DNA of 64,000 nt from Colwellia sp. Arc7-D (lineage in GTDB: Bacteria > Pseudomonadota > Gammaproteobacteria > Enterobacterales > Alteromonadaceae): positions 930,001 to 994,000 of the forward strand of contig NZ_CP028924.1 in NCBI RefSeq assembly GCF_003061515.1, given 5' to 3'. Shown here piece by piece: positions 47,081-55,963 of this stretch. Position 1 is the stretch's first letter; each line of letters begins with the position of its first letter. Both the position numbers and the translations under genes were made by a program. The notes under the pieces were generated by a model that saw nothing but the letters and a program-made list of their open reading frames with translations, was not told the origin of the DNA and did not search any database.

Positions 47081-47842
47081 TTACTTCACTGTTGGAGAAA
47101 AATTAAAGTTATCTTGAGTATGTATTGTTCCAGTTTTATCGTAAGTATATTCATACACGCAAAGCTCACCTGTTGTTGATTGTAAAATAATGGCACTAGA
47201 GCGAGTTCCATACTCAGGAGAGGTAATAAAAATGCTGCTAAGCAATGTCTCTAATATCGCGCTAACGCCTGTATTAGGCAAAGTACTTGGCTCAGCAGTC
47301 GTTTGATTCGTTAACACCGACAGCAGTGTTTCAATATCGACATCACGGTTTGTAATTGCAGTTTCTAACACTTGTAAACCTAAAGCCATTTTCGGCCAAA
47401 CATCATCCAATGCACCGTTGCAAACACTGTGAAAGCCCTTGTCTAGTTTAACAAACTGTTGATTTACGCTATCAAAGGCTTGTAAATCATTCAATGGACC
47501 AAAAACAAGATTGAAGTCGTTATATTTATGCGCGTTTATCAAAAGGTCTTGTTGGGTTTGTTTGATATCATTTTTGAGTGCTTGTATTACTAAATCACCG
47601 CGAGACCGTTTAGTGGCATCAAAACTATCGGGTCTGCGAAAATTAGTTAATGCTGAAAAATATCCATCACGGCTTAAACCTAGCCAAGTGCCACCTGCTT
47701 GTAAGTCTTGACCTGCTAATATATTTTGCTCTGTCCACCAGTGCATTTTTTTTGTCAAACGTTGATGAAATTCATCCCGATTTGCACAGATAATAAGCGG
47801 GTAATCGGGGTGCTGTTCAACAGCAATAAATAAAACACACAT
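47081..47842 (-). CDS. NRDE-family (TANGO2-like) protein
   Basis: Protein of 253 residues beginning MCVLFIAVEQHPDYPLIICANRDEFH, with the NRDE motif that names the family and the Cys2 typical of Ntn-like folds. Further motifs are AGGTWLGLSRDGYFSALTNFR and EYGTRSSAIIL. Eukaryotic TANGO2 relatives are linked to haem and lipid handling; the bacterial role is unproven. It is transcribed convergently with the small membrane-protein gene and divergently from the aldolase gene. Confidence 0.9.
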   Translation of the reverse strand: MCVLFIAVEQHPDYPLIICANRDEFHQRLTKKMHWWTEQNILAGQDLQAGGTWLGLSRDGYFSALTNFRRPDSFDATKRSRGDLVIQALKNDIKQTQQDLLINAHKYNDFNLVFGPLNDLQAFDSVNQQFVKLDKGFHSVCNGALDDVWPKMALGLQVLETAITNRDVDIETLLSVLTNQTTAEPSTLPNTGVSAILETLLSSIFITSPEYGTRSSAIILQSTTGELCVYEYTYDKTGTIHTQDNFNFSPTVK

Positions 47843-47983
47843 AATTCACCTATTTTGTTCTATGAAAGAATATCTGGTGCTTTCACTCCATGCTGTCATA
47901 GGATAAAGTTTGTCGCATAGTTATCTGAGTACTTTAGGTATTTAGCGTGAAGTCCTAAAGTCATCTTAAATAAAAGGTAGTAA

Positions 47984-48760
47984 ATGCTGATGTTAACACT
48001 TCCAGTAATCGATTTAAAAAATAAAGTATCAGCGCAAGAGTGGCAACTGAGAGTTGATTTAGCTGCATGTTATCGTTTGATTGCACTGCATGGCTGGGAT
48101 GATCTTATTTACACCCATGTTTCTGTGCGAATTCCAGATACTGAACATGTGCTTATCAATGCTTTTGGACTGAGGTTTGATGAAATTACCGCATCAAACT
48201 TAGTTAAGGTTGATATGGAGGGTAATATTGTCGATGCCGATTGCCCGTTTGAATTTAACCCCGCAGGTTTTACCATTCATAGTGCCATTCATGAAGTACG
48301 TCACGACGATATTTGTGCGTTACATGTTCATAGTAATGAAGCTGTCGCTGTTGCGAGTTTGCAAGAAGGGTTATTGCCGATTAGCCAATATTCAATGTTC
48401 GCACTTGCTTCGTTAAGTTATCACGATTATGAAGGTTTAGCGGTTAACGATGAAGAGAAGCTTAGAATTCAAAAAGATTTAGGTGATAAAAACTTTATGT
48501 TGTTGCGTAATCACGGCGCATTAACAATGGGCAAAACCATTGGAGATGCCTTTATGCATATGTATGACTTAATACGTGCTTGCCAAATTCAAGTACAAGT
48601 TATGTCAACAGGAATGAAGCCTTTATTAGTTGATCAAAGTATTGTTGATGGTATTAAAGCACAAGCAAATATTGTTCATACTGGACTAACAGGCGGTCAA
48701 AAAGCGTGGCCAGCTATGTTGCGTCGAGTATATAAAGAAGATCCAAATTTCGCACTATAA
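47984..48760 (+). CDS. Class II aldolase/adducin-family protein
   Basis: Zinc-dependent aldolase-fold protein of 258 residues. The family core is seen in ACYRLIALHGWDDLIYTHVS, LHVHSNEAVAVASL (metal-binding His pair) and LLRNHGALTMGKTIGDAF. Relatives cleave sugar phosphates or sugar-acid intermediates; adducin-like members have no known catalysis. The next gene, an enolase-superfamily dehydratase, begins 62 bases downstream, so both probably act in one sugar-acid pathway. ATG 47984 has an AAAGG ribosome site; an alternative ATG lies six bases later. Confidence 0.88.
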   Translation: MLMLTLPVIDLKNKVSAQEWQLRVDLAACYRLIALHGWDDLIYTHVSVRIPDTEHVLINAFGLRFDEITASNLVKVDMEGNIVDADCPFEFNPAGFTIHSAIHEVRHDDICALHVHSNEAVAVASLQEGLLPISQYSMFALASLSYHDYEGLAVNDEEKLRIQKDLGDKNFMLLRNHGALTMGKTIGDAFMHMYDLIRACQIQVQVMSTGMKPLLVDQSIVDGIKAQANIVHTGLTGGQKAWPAMLRRVYKEDPNFAL

Positions 48761-48822
48761 CCAATATTTACCGTTCGGTTATTATTTGAAAACAGCCTTT
48801 AAAAGTTTATAAAGAGAGCGTA

Positions 48823-50007
48823 ATGAAAGTAACTCATGTAGAAATTTTTGATATTGAATGTCCTAAACGTCCAGGTTGGAATCCGGTTTTTATTCGTGTA
48901 CATACCGATGAAGGCATAACAGGGGTTGGTGAAGCTGGCCTAGCTTATGACTGGGGACATAGCGCAGCCGCTGCAATGCTCAAAGAAATTAGTGAAGCCG
49001 TATTGATCGGATTTAACCCTTTTAATACCGAATTATTATGGTCGCGTATGCTACGAGAAAGCTTTTGGGGCTTAGGTGGCGGACCGGTACTTTATTCAGC
49101 AATGAGTGCAATTGACACCGCTTTATGGGATATAAAAGGTAAAGCACTTGGTTTACCTGTTTATCAATTATTAGGCGGAAAAACCAATGGCAAACTGCGC
49201 ACTTATGCTAGCCAATTACAGTTTGATTGGGACGAAAAAATCAATAAACTGATTGAACCTGCGCAATATGCCGAAGCCGCATTAAAAGCTGTCGCTCAAG
49301 GGTATGATGCGGTAAAGGTTGATCCTATTGTTTATAACCATGATGGCAGTTCTTCATTTGATCGAACCAAGCTATTTACTCCAAAACAAATGCGCTTATT
49401 TGGTAATCGTTTACGCGCTATTCGTGATGCTGTTGGCGAAGATGTCGACATTATTTTTGAATCTCATTCATTAATGGGCGCGGCATCTGCTATTCAAATG
49501 GGACGAATTGTGGAAGAAGTTGGTTGCATGTTCTACGAAGAGCCAGTGAACTACTTAAACTCAGCAGTGCATAAAAAAGTTTCTGATAATGTTAATGTCC
49601 CGATTGCTGGCGGCGAGCGTTTGTATCACCGCTGGGACGTACGCCCTTATTTTGAAGATCAAAGCATTGACGTGTTACAACCTGATATTGGCTTGTGTGG
49701 TGGTTTCACCGAAGCTAAAAAAGTATGTGATTATGCCGATGTTTACGACATTCGTATTCAAGCCCATGTTTGTGGTGGTCCCGTAGCGACAGCAGCATCT
49801 TTACACCTTGAAACGGCTATTCCTAACTTTTTAATTCATGAGCATCATACTTATGCGATTAAAGATTGGAATCGTGAATTGTGTTTACAAGATCCACAAC
49901 CGGTAAATGGCTTTTTCGAAGTATCAGAAACCCCAGGTATTGGTATTGAGCTCAATGATGAAATTGTAAAGCGCTCACCGAATGTTACGGTTAATGCTTT
50001 GAAGTAA
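48823..50007 (+). CDS. Mandelate racemase/galactonate dehydratase-type enolase-superfamily enzyme
   Basis: A 394-residue enzyme with the N-terminal capping domain (residues about 1-120) and the (beta/alpha)8 barrel. Candidate catalytic residues are the Lys in YDAVKVDPI, acidic Mg2+ ligands in IIFESHS, FYEEPV and AGGERLYHRWD, and the general-base His of IQAHVCGGPV. The pattern fits the D-galactonate/sugar-acid dehydratase branch of the mandelate racemase subgroup. It likely dehydrates a sugar acid to a 2-keto-3-deoxy acid, which the aldolase upstream or the SDR downstream could process. The substrate cannot be read from sequence alone. Confidence 0.9.
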   Translation: MKVTHVEIFDIECPKRPGWNPVFIRVHTDEGITGVGEAGLAYDWGHSAAAAMLKEISEAVLIGFNPFNTELLWSRMLRESFWGLGGGPVLYSAMSAIDTALWDIKGKALGLPVYQLLGGKTNGKLRTYASQLQFDWDEKINKLIEPAQYAEAALKAVAQGYDAVKVDPIVYNHDGSSSFDRTKLFTPKQMRLFGNRLRAIRDAVGEDVDIIFESHSLMGAASAIQMGRIVEEVGCMFYEEPVNYLNSAVHKKVSDNVNVPIAGGERLYHRWDVRPYFEDQSIDVLQPDIGLCGGFTEAKKVCDYADVYDIRIQAHVCGGPVATAASLHLETAIPNFLIHEHHTYAIKDWNRELCLQDPQPVNGFFEVSETPGIGIELNDEIVKRSPNVTVNALK

Positions 50008-50064
50008 AAACTTTGAAGTATATGCTTAGTAATTAGCGATAAGCTTTGAATAAGCTAGTGTTTT

Positions 50065-50092
50065 AAAAAAGGTAGCTTGGCTACCTTTTTTA
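50065..50092. terminator. Bidirectional terminator after the dehydratase gene
   Basis: AAAAAAGGTAGC and GCTACCTTTTTT form a hairpin with a TTG loop. It sits between the convergent dehydratase and Lrp genes. Confidence 0.9.
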
Positions 50093-50178
50093 ATTTTTGG
50101 CTTAAAATGTGGCGTGAATGATTCAGCTGATAACTATTTTTATCAGCTGAATAGCATGTTTATTAACTCAAGTTTAAG

Positions 50179-50637
50179 TTAAATATAATCAATGGGTAGC
50201 GCGGTGGTGTATTTTATTTCTTCCATCGCAAAGCTAGAACTAATATCAGCAAAGCTTGCCCGAGTAATTAAGCGTTGATAAAAACTATCGTAAGCCTTCA
50301 TATCTGGTACTACAACGCGCAGTAGATAATCAACTTCACCACTCATACGATAAAATTCTAAAATTTCTGGAAAATCCATCGCTACTTTTCTAAATTCATT
50401 TAGCCAGTTTGGATTGTGCTGATTAGTTTTAATGGTCACAAACACCGTTAATCCTACATTCAGTTGTTCAGGATCTGCTAAGGCGACACGACCTTTAATA
50501 ATGCCAGACTTTTCCATTGCCTGTATGCGGCGCCAACAAGGGGTTGTTGACAGGCCTACTTTATTTGCTACTTCACTAACCGAAGCAGTACAGTCATGCT
50601 GTAAAATATTGAGTATTTTTTTATCAAATGCATCCAT
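50179..50637 (-). CDS. Lrp/AsnC-family regulator
   Basis: A 152-residue feast/famine regulator. The HTH is at residues about 5-50 (ILNILQHDCTASVSEVANKVGLSTTPCWRRIQAMEKSGII), and the RAM ligand-binding domain covers the rest (VFVTIKTNQHNPNWLNEF, YRMSGEVDYLLRVVVPDM). It is downstream of the lactonase-like gene on the same strand with 107 bases between them. It may control the flanking sugar-acid genes or amino-acid genes elsewhere. Confidence 0.93.
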   Translation of the reverse strand: MDAFDKKILNILQHDCTASVSEVANKVGLSTTPCWRRIQAMEKSGIIKGRVALADPEQLNVGLTVFVTIKTNQHNPNWLNEFRKVAMDFPEILEFYRMSGEVDYLLRVVVPDMKAYDSFYQRLITRASFADISSSFAMEEIKYTTALPIDYI

Positions 50638-50744
50638 AAGCGTTAAACGAAATGGTTTTACCTAATTATAAGTTCATGAGGAATTATTTTGCGATAAAGA
50701 GGGCGTTATTGCGAGATATATTTTTTCAATCTGTAGGGATTTTT

Positions 50745-51641
50745 TTAAAATTGATAAAATCGTTGTGCATTACTAAAACATAATTGTGTTAATTGCTCTT
50801 TACTATATAAAGGCTTTATATCCGCAGGCTCATTCTCACCTAAGTTATTACTCCCTATACTGAGGTAAGAGTTCCAAGTATTTTCATAACTTGTATGGAA
50901 TAAACTTAGCGGAAAATTACTCGCTAACATGACACGATAAATACCAAAGCTTTCGATACATTGATGAATGATTTTACCTGCCCAGTTTGCTGAGTAATGC
51001 CGGTTTGCCATTTCAAAGCCAGAGCATTTAACAAAAACATTATCAAAACTCGCTAAGCGCTTAAGGTTTTGTAACCAGCACAATGATTGTGCATTATTCT
51101 GCGTTGGCCAACCTGCATGATTAATACAAACCTGTAAATCTGTATTACTTGATAATATTGTGATTAAACGCTCGGTAGCCGCATTGTTTGCTAGTGACAT
51201 TTGTAATTCAAAACTGAGCTTTTTGGCGGCTAAAATGGCTAAGTTAACTGCGCTATTTTTGTTGTTAAGAATAGTTAACGCATCGTCATCTAAAATATAG
51301 CGAACACCAACGACACTCTGATAGGTCATTAGTGATTCGAGTTGTGTTAAAAACAATGCTTTTGGCAAAGTAATATCGAGCAGTGCAATACTGCGAAAGG
51401 GTATTTTACAGGTGCTTTCTAACCAAGCGATTTCACGCCATGGTTGTTGATTATCAAAACCCGCTTCAATATGAACAAAGCCTGCAAGTGTTAAAGGTTT
51501 GGAAAGAGTGAGATCATTTTCAGAAAAATTTTTCGCAATTAAAGATTTATCTGACCAGAATGGTGGGCATTCGGGCTTCAGCCATGAATATTCTCCTTGG
51601 CTAAGATCAAATAAATGTAAATGCGGGTCGATTATTTTCAT
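50745..51641 (-). CDS. Amidohydrolase-2 family lactonase (L-fuconolactonase-like)
   Basis: TIM-barrel hydrolase of 298 residues in COG3618. The N-terminus IIDPHLHLFDLSQGEYSWLKP carries the HxH metal-binding motif, and VCINHAGWPTQN has the later conserved His. VMLASNFPLS near the end holds an Asn where the family usually has a catalytic Asp (SNFP versus SDWP), worth a check. Family members hydrolyse sugar lactones such as L-fucono-1,5-lactone to sugar acids. The SDR gene starts upstream and is 22 bases away, so the two are cotranscribed. Confidence 0.86.
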   Translation of the reverse strand: MKIIDPHLHLFDLSQGEYSWLKPECPPFWSDKSLIAKNFSENDLTLSKPLTLAGFVHIEAGFDNQQPWREIAWLESTCKIPFRSIALLDITLPKALFLTQLESLMTYQSVVGVRYILDDDALTILNNKNSAVNLAILAAKKLSFELQMSLANNAATERLITILSSNTDLQVCINHAGWPTQNNAQSLCWLQNLKRLASFDNVFVKCSGFEMANRHYSANWAGKIIHQCIESFGIYRVMLASNFPLSLFHTSYENTWNSYLSIGSNNLGENEPADIKPLYSKEQLTQLCFSNAQRFYQF

Positions 51642-51663
51642 TGTTTATTATCGGCTACTCACG

Positions 51664-52389
51664 TTACTGGGCAGTATAGCCACCATCAATAACTTGTATA
51701 CTGCCAGTGATAAACTTAGCGTTATCTGAAGCTAAAAAGTAGACTAACTCCGCTACTTCTTCAGCTTGTCCAAGTCGTCCTAGCGGTTGTAAAGCGGCTT
51801 CTTCAGCATGTACCTCAGCTTTATTCGCACCAGACTTTTCACAATAGTTGTTAATGGCTTGATGATAAAGTGGAGTTTCTATTGTGCCAGGGCAAACGGC
51901 ATTGGCGCGTATATTAAATTGCGCGTAATCGAGCGCAGTAGTTTTTGCCATTGAAGCTAACGCGGCTTTGCTCATGTTGTAAGCAAACGAGTTATGCTTG
52001 GCAATAAGGGCTTGATCAGACGACATTAAAATAATAGCGCCATTTTTTTGTACTTTCATTACAGGTAACACCGCTTTTATCGCAGCATAAGCGCCTTTAA
52101 CGTTAATATTAAAAACCCGCTCTAAATCAGCTTCACTGGTGTTTTCTATTGAGCCTGAAAAATGTATGCCGGCGTTAGATACTAATACGTCGATTCGGCC
52201 TTGTTTACTAATATCAGCCATAATGTGCTTAACCGCATTAACATCGGTAATATCACAATGACAAAAATCGCCAACGTTAGATGGGGTAACATCTAGATTG
52301 AATACTTGATATTTTTTCGCCAAAAAAAGCTTAACAATACTTAAGCCAATACCTGAACTACCACCGGTAACCACACAAACTTTTTTCAT
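51664..52389 (-). CDS. Short-chain dehydrogenase/reductase
   Basis: NAD(P)-dependent SDR of 241 residues. The cofactor motif TGGSSGIG is at residues about 8-15, NAG lies in LVSNAGIHFSG, and the catalytic Ser and YxxxK are in LMSSDQA and YNMSK. The end (FITGSIQVIDGGYTAQ) is classic. With the lactonase gene downstream it would oxidise a sugar to its lactone, or a 2-keto-3-deoxy acid, in a non-phosphorylating pathway. Confidence 0.9.
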   Translation of the reverse strand: MKKVCVVTGGSSGIGLSIVKLFLAKKYQVFNLDVTPSNVGDFCHCDITDVNAVKHIMADISKQGRIDVLVSNAGIHFSGSIENTSEADLERVFNINVKGAYAAIKAVLPVMKVQKNGAIILMSSDQALIAKHNSFAYNMSKAALASMAKTTALDYAQFNIRANAVCPGTIETPLYHQAINNYCEKSGANKAEVHAEEAALQPLGRLGQAEEVAELVYFLASDNAKFITGSIQVIDGGYTAQ

Positions 52390-52555
52390 AGTAAAAACAC
52401 ATCAATAATTTTATTAAATAATATCGCTTAAAAGCACTTAATACCAAGGTATTAAACTTTTTATAACGCAGCGAACTTAATAGAGCTAAAAAACAACGCA
52501 AGGGTGAAGCTGTACACAACTGCTTTATTAAAAGTGGACAGCTTCGAGCGGCTCA

Positions 52556-54097
52556 CTATTTCTGAGCTAGCTCAACCAGTGCCGCAGTATACATTTTTAA
52601 ATTTAGAATAAATTGTTCCATCGTAATAAACTCATGCTCAGAATGACCGGTATATTCATTGTTCGGCATTGAAGGACCAAAACTCACCGCGTTAGGAAAT
52701 AATCGCGAGTTAGTACCGCCGCCAATAGCAATCGGCTTTGCATCTTTAATACCTGTAAAGTGACTAAATACAGCTAATAATGTATCAATATGCGGTGCAT
52801 CTTTTTGTACAAAGGGGTCACCAATGTAATGCTCTAACTCTATAACCTCAGCATCAAATTTATTATTCCAGCTCTGTACTGCTTGATGAATTTCATCGTT
52901 TAATTGCTGTTTACTTTTACCTTGCGGTCGACGTAGATTGATGTTCAGTTCAATATTATTTTCGTGCTGTTTAATTACTGTAGGTGAAAAAGTCATCGCG
53001 CCCATAAAATCATCTTGATAGGCAATATTACCAAACTTTTTGCCCTCTAATCCAAGACCAATATTATCGTTTATAAAGTTTACTAAAGTACCCGGACCAT
53101 TATTTTCCCAGCGTGTGCTCGATAATAAGTCAGCCAAATAAGGTATAGCATTTACCCCTTCGTCGGGTTTTGAAGAATGTGCTGATTTTCCTAATGCATT
53201 AATCGTTAACGTGCTGTCTTTTAACTCTAGATCAAAACTAACACCTTGGTAGCTGCGTGCTTTTCTCATTAGTCTTTGCAGTAAAACAATATTGGCATTT
53301 TCGATAGTTGCGCTAGCATCTTCAGGGATCTGACTACCAAAAAAACCACCGCTGAACTCACTAACATAAGGTGAAATAGTTGGTTTATCGTTTTTATTGA
53401 AAACAAGTTTAACTGTGCCATAACCTTTTTCTGCCGTTACTACAGGGTATTCAGCATCGATAGTAATATTTGTTTGTGGCAAGTCATGGGTTTTAATATA
53501 AGCCTTTAACGGCTCCCAATCTGACTCTTCTGCCATATAAACGTATAGTTCTATACGCTTATTCAGTGTTAATTTTTTATCTTTAATTGCTTTCATTGCA
53601 TACAAAGCGGTTGAGATTGGGCCTTTATCATCTTCTGTACCACGACCAATTAGTCGCCCTGGCTCAGTGGTTGTGTCTAATTCAAAAGGTGATTTTTGCC
53701 ATTTTTTTGGGTTAACAGGTTGAACATCACCATGAGTAATAATGCCAACGCGCTCTTTTTGATCGCCTAAGCCAATTACGACTACGTATCCGTCATCTAG
53801 GTAATCTAAACCAAGTGCTTGTGCCTGTTTTTTAAGCTCGGCTTTAAAAGCAACATGTGCACGATTATCATCAATCGATACGCCATCTTCAGCAACGGTA
53901 TTATGTTTTACTAGCTCACGTAGACTATCTACCATAGCTTGCTGATAGGTTGCTACGGCATAGTCAGCTGTACTTTTTGCACTGTAGCTAATTTGTGTAG
54001 ATTTAGTGCTAGTGGCGTTAACCTCTGCGTTTAATGTTAAAGACATAAGCCCAGAGGTAATGATTGATGCAGATAAAAGCGTTAATTTTTTAAGCAA
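52556..54097 (-). CDS. Exported M20-family dipeptidase
   Basis: Zinc metallopeptidase of about 513 residues. A signal peptide covers residues 1-28 (LKKLTLLSASIITSGLMSL). The catalytic domain has the metal-binding motifs GHGDVQPV-like (GIITHGDVQPVNP), GRGTEDDKGP, MAEESDWEPL and, near the end, the His in EYTGHSEHEF. It resembles PepV/carnosinase-like dipeptidases and probably works in the periplasm. The start I prefer is TTG 54097, with CTGGAG six bases upstream. The frame also runs to TTG 54124, without a good ribosome site. Confidence 0.88.
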   Translation of the reverse strand: MLKKLTLLSASIITSGLMSLTLNAEVNATSTKSTQISYSAKSTADYAVATYQQAMVDSLRELVKHNTVAEDGVSIDDNRAHVAFKAELKKQAQALGLDYLDDGYVVVIGLGDQKERVGIITHGDVQPVNPKKWQKSPFELDTTTEPGRLIGRGTEDDKGPISTALYAMKAIKDKKLTLNKRIELYVYMAEESDWEPLKAYIKTHDLPQTNITIDAEYPVVTAEKGYGTVKLVFNKNDKPTISPYVSEFSGGFFGSQIPEDASATIENANIVLLQRLMRKARSYQGVSFDLELKDSTLTINALGKSAHSSKPDEGVNAIPYLADLLSSTRWENNGPGTLVNFINDNIGLGLEGKKFGNIAYQDDFMGAMTFSPTVIKQHENNIELNINLRRPQGKSKQQLNDEIHQAVQSWNNKFDAEVIELEHYIGDPFVQKDAPHIDTLLAVFSHFTGIKDAKPIAIGGGTNSRLFPNAVSFGPSMPNNEYTGHSEHEFITMEQFILNLKMYTAALVELAQK

Positions 54098-54151
54098 AAG
54101 GTGCTCCAGTAATTGGTGGTTCAATTTTTCTCATCGCTATATTAACGTAAG

Positions 54152-54374
54152 TTATACCAAGCGGACTAATTTATTGATCATCTTTGAATGCTCAATAAAT
54201 TTAATTTTTGCATTGTGTTCAAGCGCACTAGCTCGCTATTGCTCACTATTGCTCGCCAATATGCCAATGCATTGCCTTAGCTTACAATACTCATGTAAGA
54301 ATCAATCACACGGCTTAAACTTGAATCATTATCTTCATTGAATGAGGATAAAACATTTAATCCGTTTGGTATTA
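54152..54374. mobile_element. MITE-like element, copy 1
   Basis: About 223 bases bounded by imperfect terminal inverted repeats: TTATACCAAGCGGACTAAT on the left and TTAATCCGTTTGGTATTA on the right, which is the reverse complement of TAATACCAAACGGATTAA. It has no ORF of note. A second copy with the same left end and interior landmarks (GTAAGAA-CAATnACnC, TTGAATC-TTAT-TTCAT-GAAT/AAATGA) is at 56626-56827. This fits a non-autonomous miniature inverted-repeat element. Confidence 0.75.
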
Positions 54375-54495
54375 AATTAGGATGACAGAAACCAGTAGAC
54401 TCGATTTTTACAGATAAGTTTAATTGTTTTAAATAATAGGTTTGCTCAGGCAGGCAATGTACTTAATATTCGTAATAAAGGTTACTAAATGAAAT

Positions 54496-54522
54496 GAAAA
54501 AGGCTACAAATTAACGTAGCCT
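54496..54522 (-). terminator. Terminator of the DUF4198 operon
   Basis: AGGCTAC and GTAGCCT pair around an eight-base loop. On the minus strand the hairpin is followed by TTTTTCATTTC, so it ends the pepSY-DUF2271-DUF4198 transcript. Confidence 0.82.
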
Positions 54523-54587
54523 CAACTTCAACTCAAACTTAAGCTAGCTCACTTGTTTAACGTGAGTGACTAGTTTTTACATTATTG

Positions 54588-55394
54588 CTATTGGAGTTGC
54601 GCTTCAAAAGTAAGGAATACGCCACCTTGCTCTTTATCTGCTAAGGTTTTGTTTTTAGCGTCTTGTTCATATTCAGCAATCAATAAATAACGACCGGCTT
54701 GAGCTGGGGTAAAAGTAATTTCACCATTTTCGTCAGTAGCTAATTTTAATACGTTAGGTGCGTTACGGTAACGAGCACCGTCTGGAGCGATCTCAACTTC
54801 AACTCCGGCTTGCACTTTACCATGATAAGTAAAAGTAAAAGTAGCTGGTTCATTCTCTACAATTTCTGCCGGATGTGTTTTTGGTAATAACTCTAGAAAT
54901 TGGCCGTCGCTAGGGTAGTTCTCAGTAGGGTTATTCATCGTAATGTAAGTTTCTACACGTGTTAGTCCGTAAGTTGTTTGTAAATCAGTGGCATTAGCCG
55001 GGATCATGGCTTTCAATTCTGCTTTGTTGGCACGGGCACGCTTGCGCTTATCAGCAACTTTATAACTAGAGAAGTAACTTGCACTGGCGTTATTGGTTAT
55101 TTTGTAAGTACCGCTGTCTTCAATAAAATAGTCAGCTACTGATTTTCTATGGGCTTTGTAGCTTGATGAAGGACGAGTGATTTTACCTGACGGCATGACA
55201 ATACTCATGTTATCTATACTCAATGCTTTATCAACATTAAATACTTCGTTTGAAGCAGAAGCGTCAATCGCGATCCACGCACCTTGCTCTGACGAAAGCG
55301 TAAAGTGACTAGGTAATAACCAACGTGAATGCGCGCTAGCTTGGCTACTAATGGCAACAGCCAAGAAAAATAATAGTGATTTTGTTAAGTTCAT
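54588..55394 (-). CDS. DUF4198-domain periplasmic protein
   Basis: Exported protein of 268 residues with a signal peptide ending near ISSQASA (residue about 21). The mature part begins HSRWLLPSHFTLSSEQGAWI, typical of DUF4198 proteins found with metal-transport genes, and ends with an Ig-like segment (ATDENGEITFTPAQAGRYLLIAEYEQ, here split naturally). It is the last gene of a tight minus-strand operon, eight bases after the DUF2271 gene. The exact job is unknown; a part in iron or nickel acquisition at the outer membrane is inferred from context. Confidence 0.85.
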   Translation of the reverse strand: MNLTKSLLFFLAVAISSQASAHSRWLLPSHFTLSSEQGAWIAIDASASNEVFNVDKALSIDNMSIVMPSGKITRPSSSYKAHRKSVADYFIEDSGTYKITNNASASYFSSYKVADKRKRARANKAELKAMIPANATDLQTTYGLTRVETYITMNNPTENYPSDGQFLELLPKTHPAEIVENEPATFTFTYHGKVQAGVEVEIAPDGARYRNAPNVLKLATDENGEITFTPAQAGRYLLIAEYEQDAKNKTLADKEQGGVFLTFEAQLQ

Positions 55395-55402
55395 TTGAGC
55401 TC

Positions 55403-55945
55403 CTAAGGTGTAACAGTAAAAGTAATGTTGCCAGTTTCGGCGGTTTCATTGAGGGTAAAATGCTGTGCTTTGTTGTCGAGCGTAAAAGTCTGTTTGAGTA
55501 ATACTCGGCCGCCTTTCTCTCGTACTGCTTCAATATAAAGTGTGTAGTCTCCTGCAGGCAGGGCTTGTTGTTGATCGTCGGTGGCCTTAAACGACAATGG
55601 AAATGTTCCAGCAGCATGTGTTGCTGAGGTTATTGCATCAACGAGTTCGGCATCTTTTCGGCCTACATTGCGCCACCAACGGCGAATATCTTTCAGCCAT
55701 TTAGGTTCTTTGCGCCAAAGTATGAGTGTTCTAACCGGCTTTCTTTCGGTGTTTTCTAACCAAGCGGCAACATAAGGAGGATGGTATTCACCTTGTTGCT
55801 GCTTTAATGTTAATTTTATTTCTAAATTAGCAGGACTGTTTTCATTGGCTTGCGCTGATGCTGGCAAAATAAATAACAGGGTAAAAAATACAAGTAAGAC
55901 TATTTTGCTGATGCTATTTGCATGGCTTGATATAAAATTATTCAT
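55403..55945 (-). CDS. DUF2271-domain exported protein
   Basis: A 180-residue protein with a signal peptide ending in PASAQA (about residue 32). The rest matches DUF2271 (PPYVAAWLENTERKPVRTLILW, WWRNVG, DAITSATHAAGTFPLSF, LPAGDYTLYIEAVREKGG). Its partners on both sides, the DUF4198 and PepSY genes, are 8 and 18 bases away. This trio frequently accompanies TonB-dependent iron receptors. Molecular function is not established. Confidence 0.87.
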   Translation of the reverse strand: MNNFISSHANSISKIVLLVFFTLLFILPASAQANENSPANLEIKLTLKQQQGEYHPPYVAAWLENTERKPVRTLILWRKEPKWLKDIRRWWRNVGRKDAELVDAITSATHAAGTFPLSFKATDDQQQALPAGDYTLYIEAVREKGGRVLLKQTFTLDNKAQHFTLNETAETGNITFTVTP

Positions 55946-55963
55946 AAGAGGTATAAATTCCTT

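Larger units (their letters stand above)
54098..54587. other. Intergenic region with MITE-like copy 1
   Basis: The gap between the M20 peptidase start and the DUF4198 stop holds the repeat element at 54152-54374 and the terminator at 54496-54522. A 111-codon frame across this region overlaps the element and has no family signal. Confidence 0.6.

Noticed and set aside
52438-52455. TTAATACC-AA-GGTATTAA dyad as another MITE copy
   Set aside because: It resembles only the outer ends of the element with no interior, so a short chance dyad or a decayed remnant cannot be told apart.
54006-54341. 111-codon plus-strand frame over the M20 peptidase start and MITE copy 1
   Set aside because: It overlaps a well-supported gene on the other strand and a non-coding repeat, and has no family-like motif.
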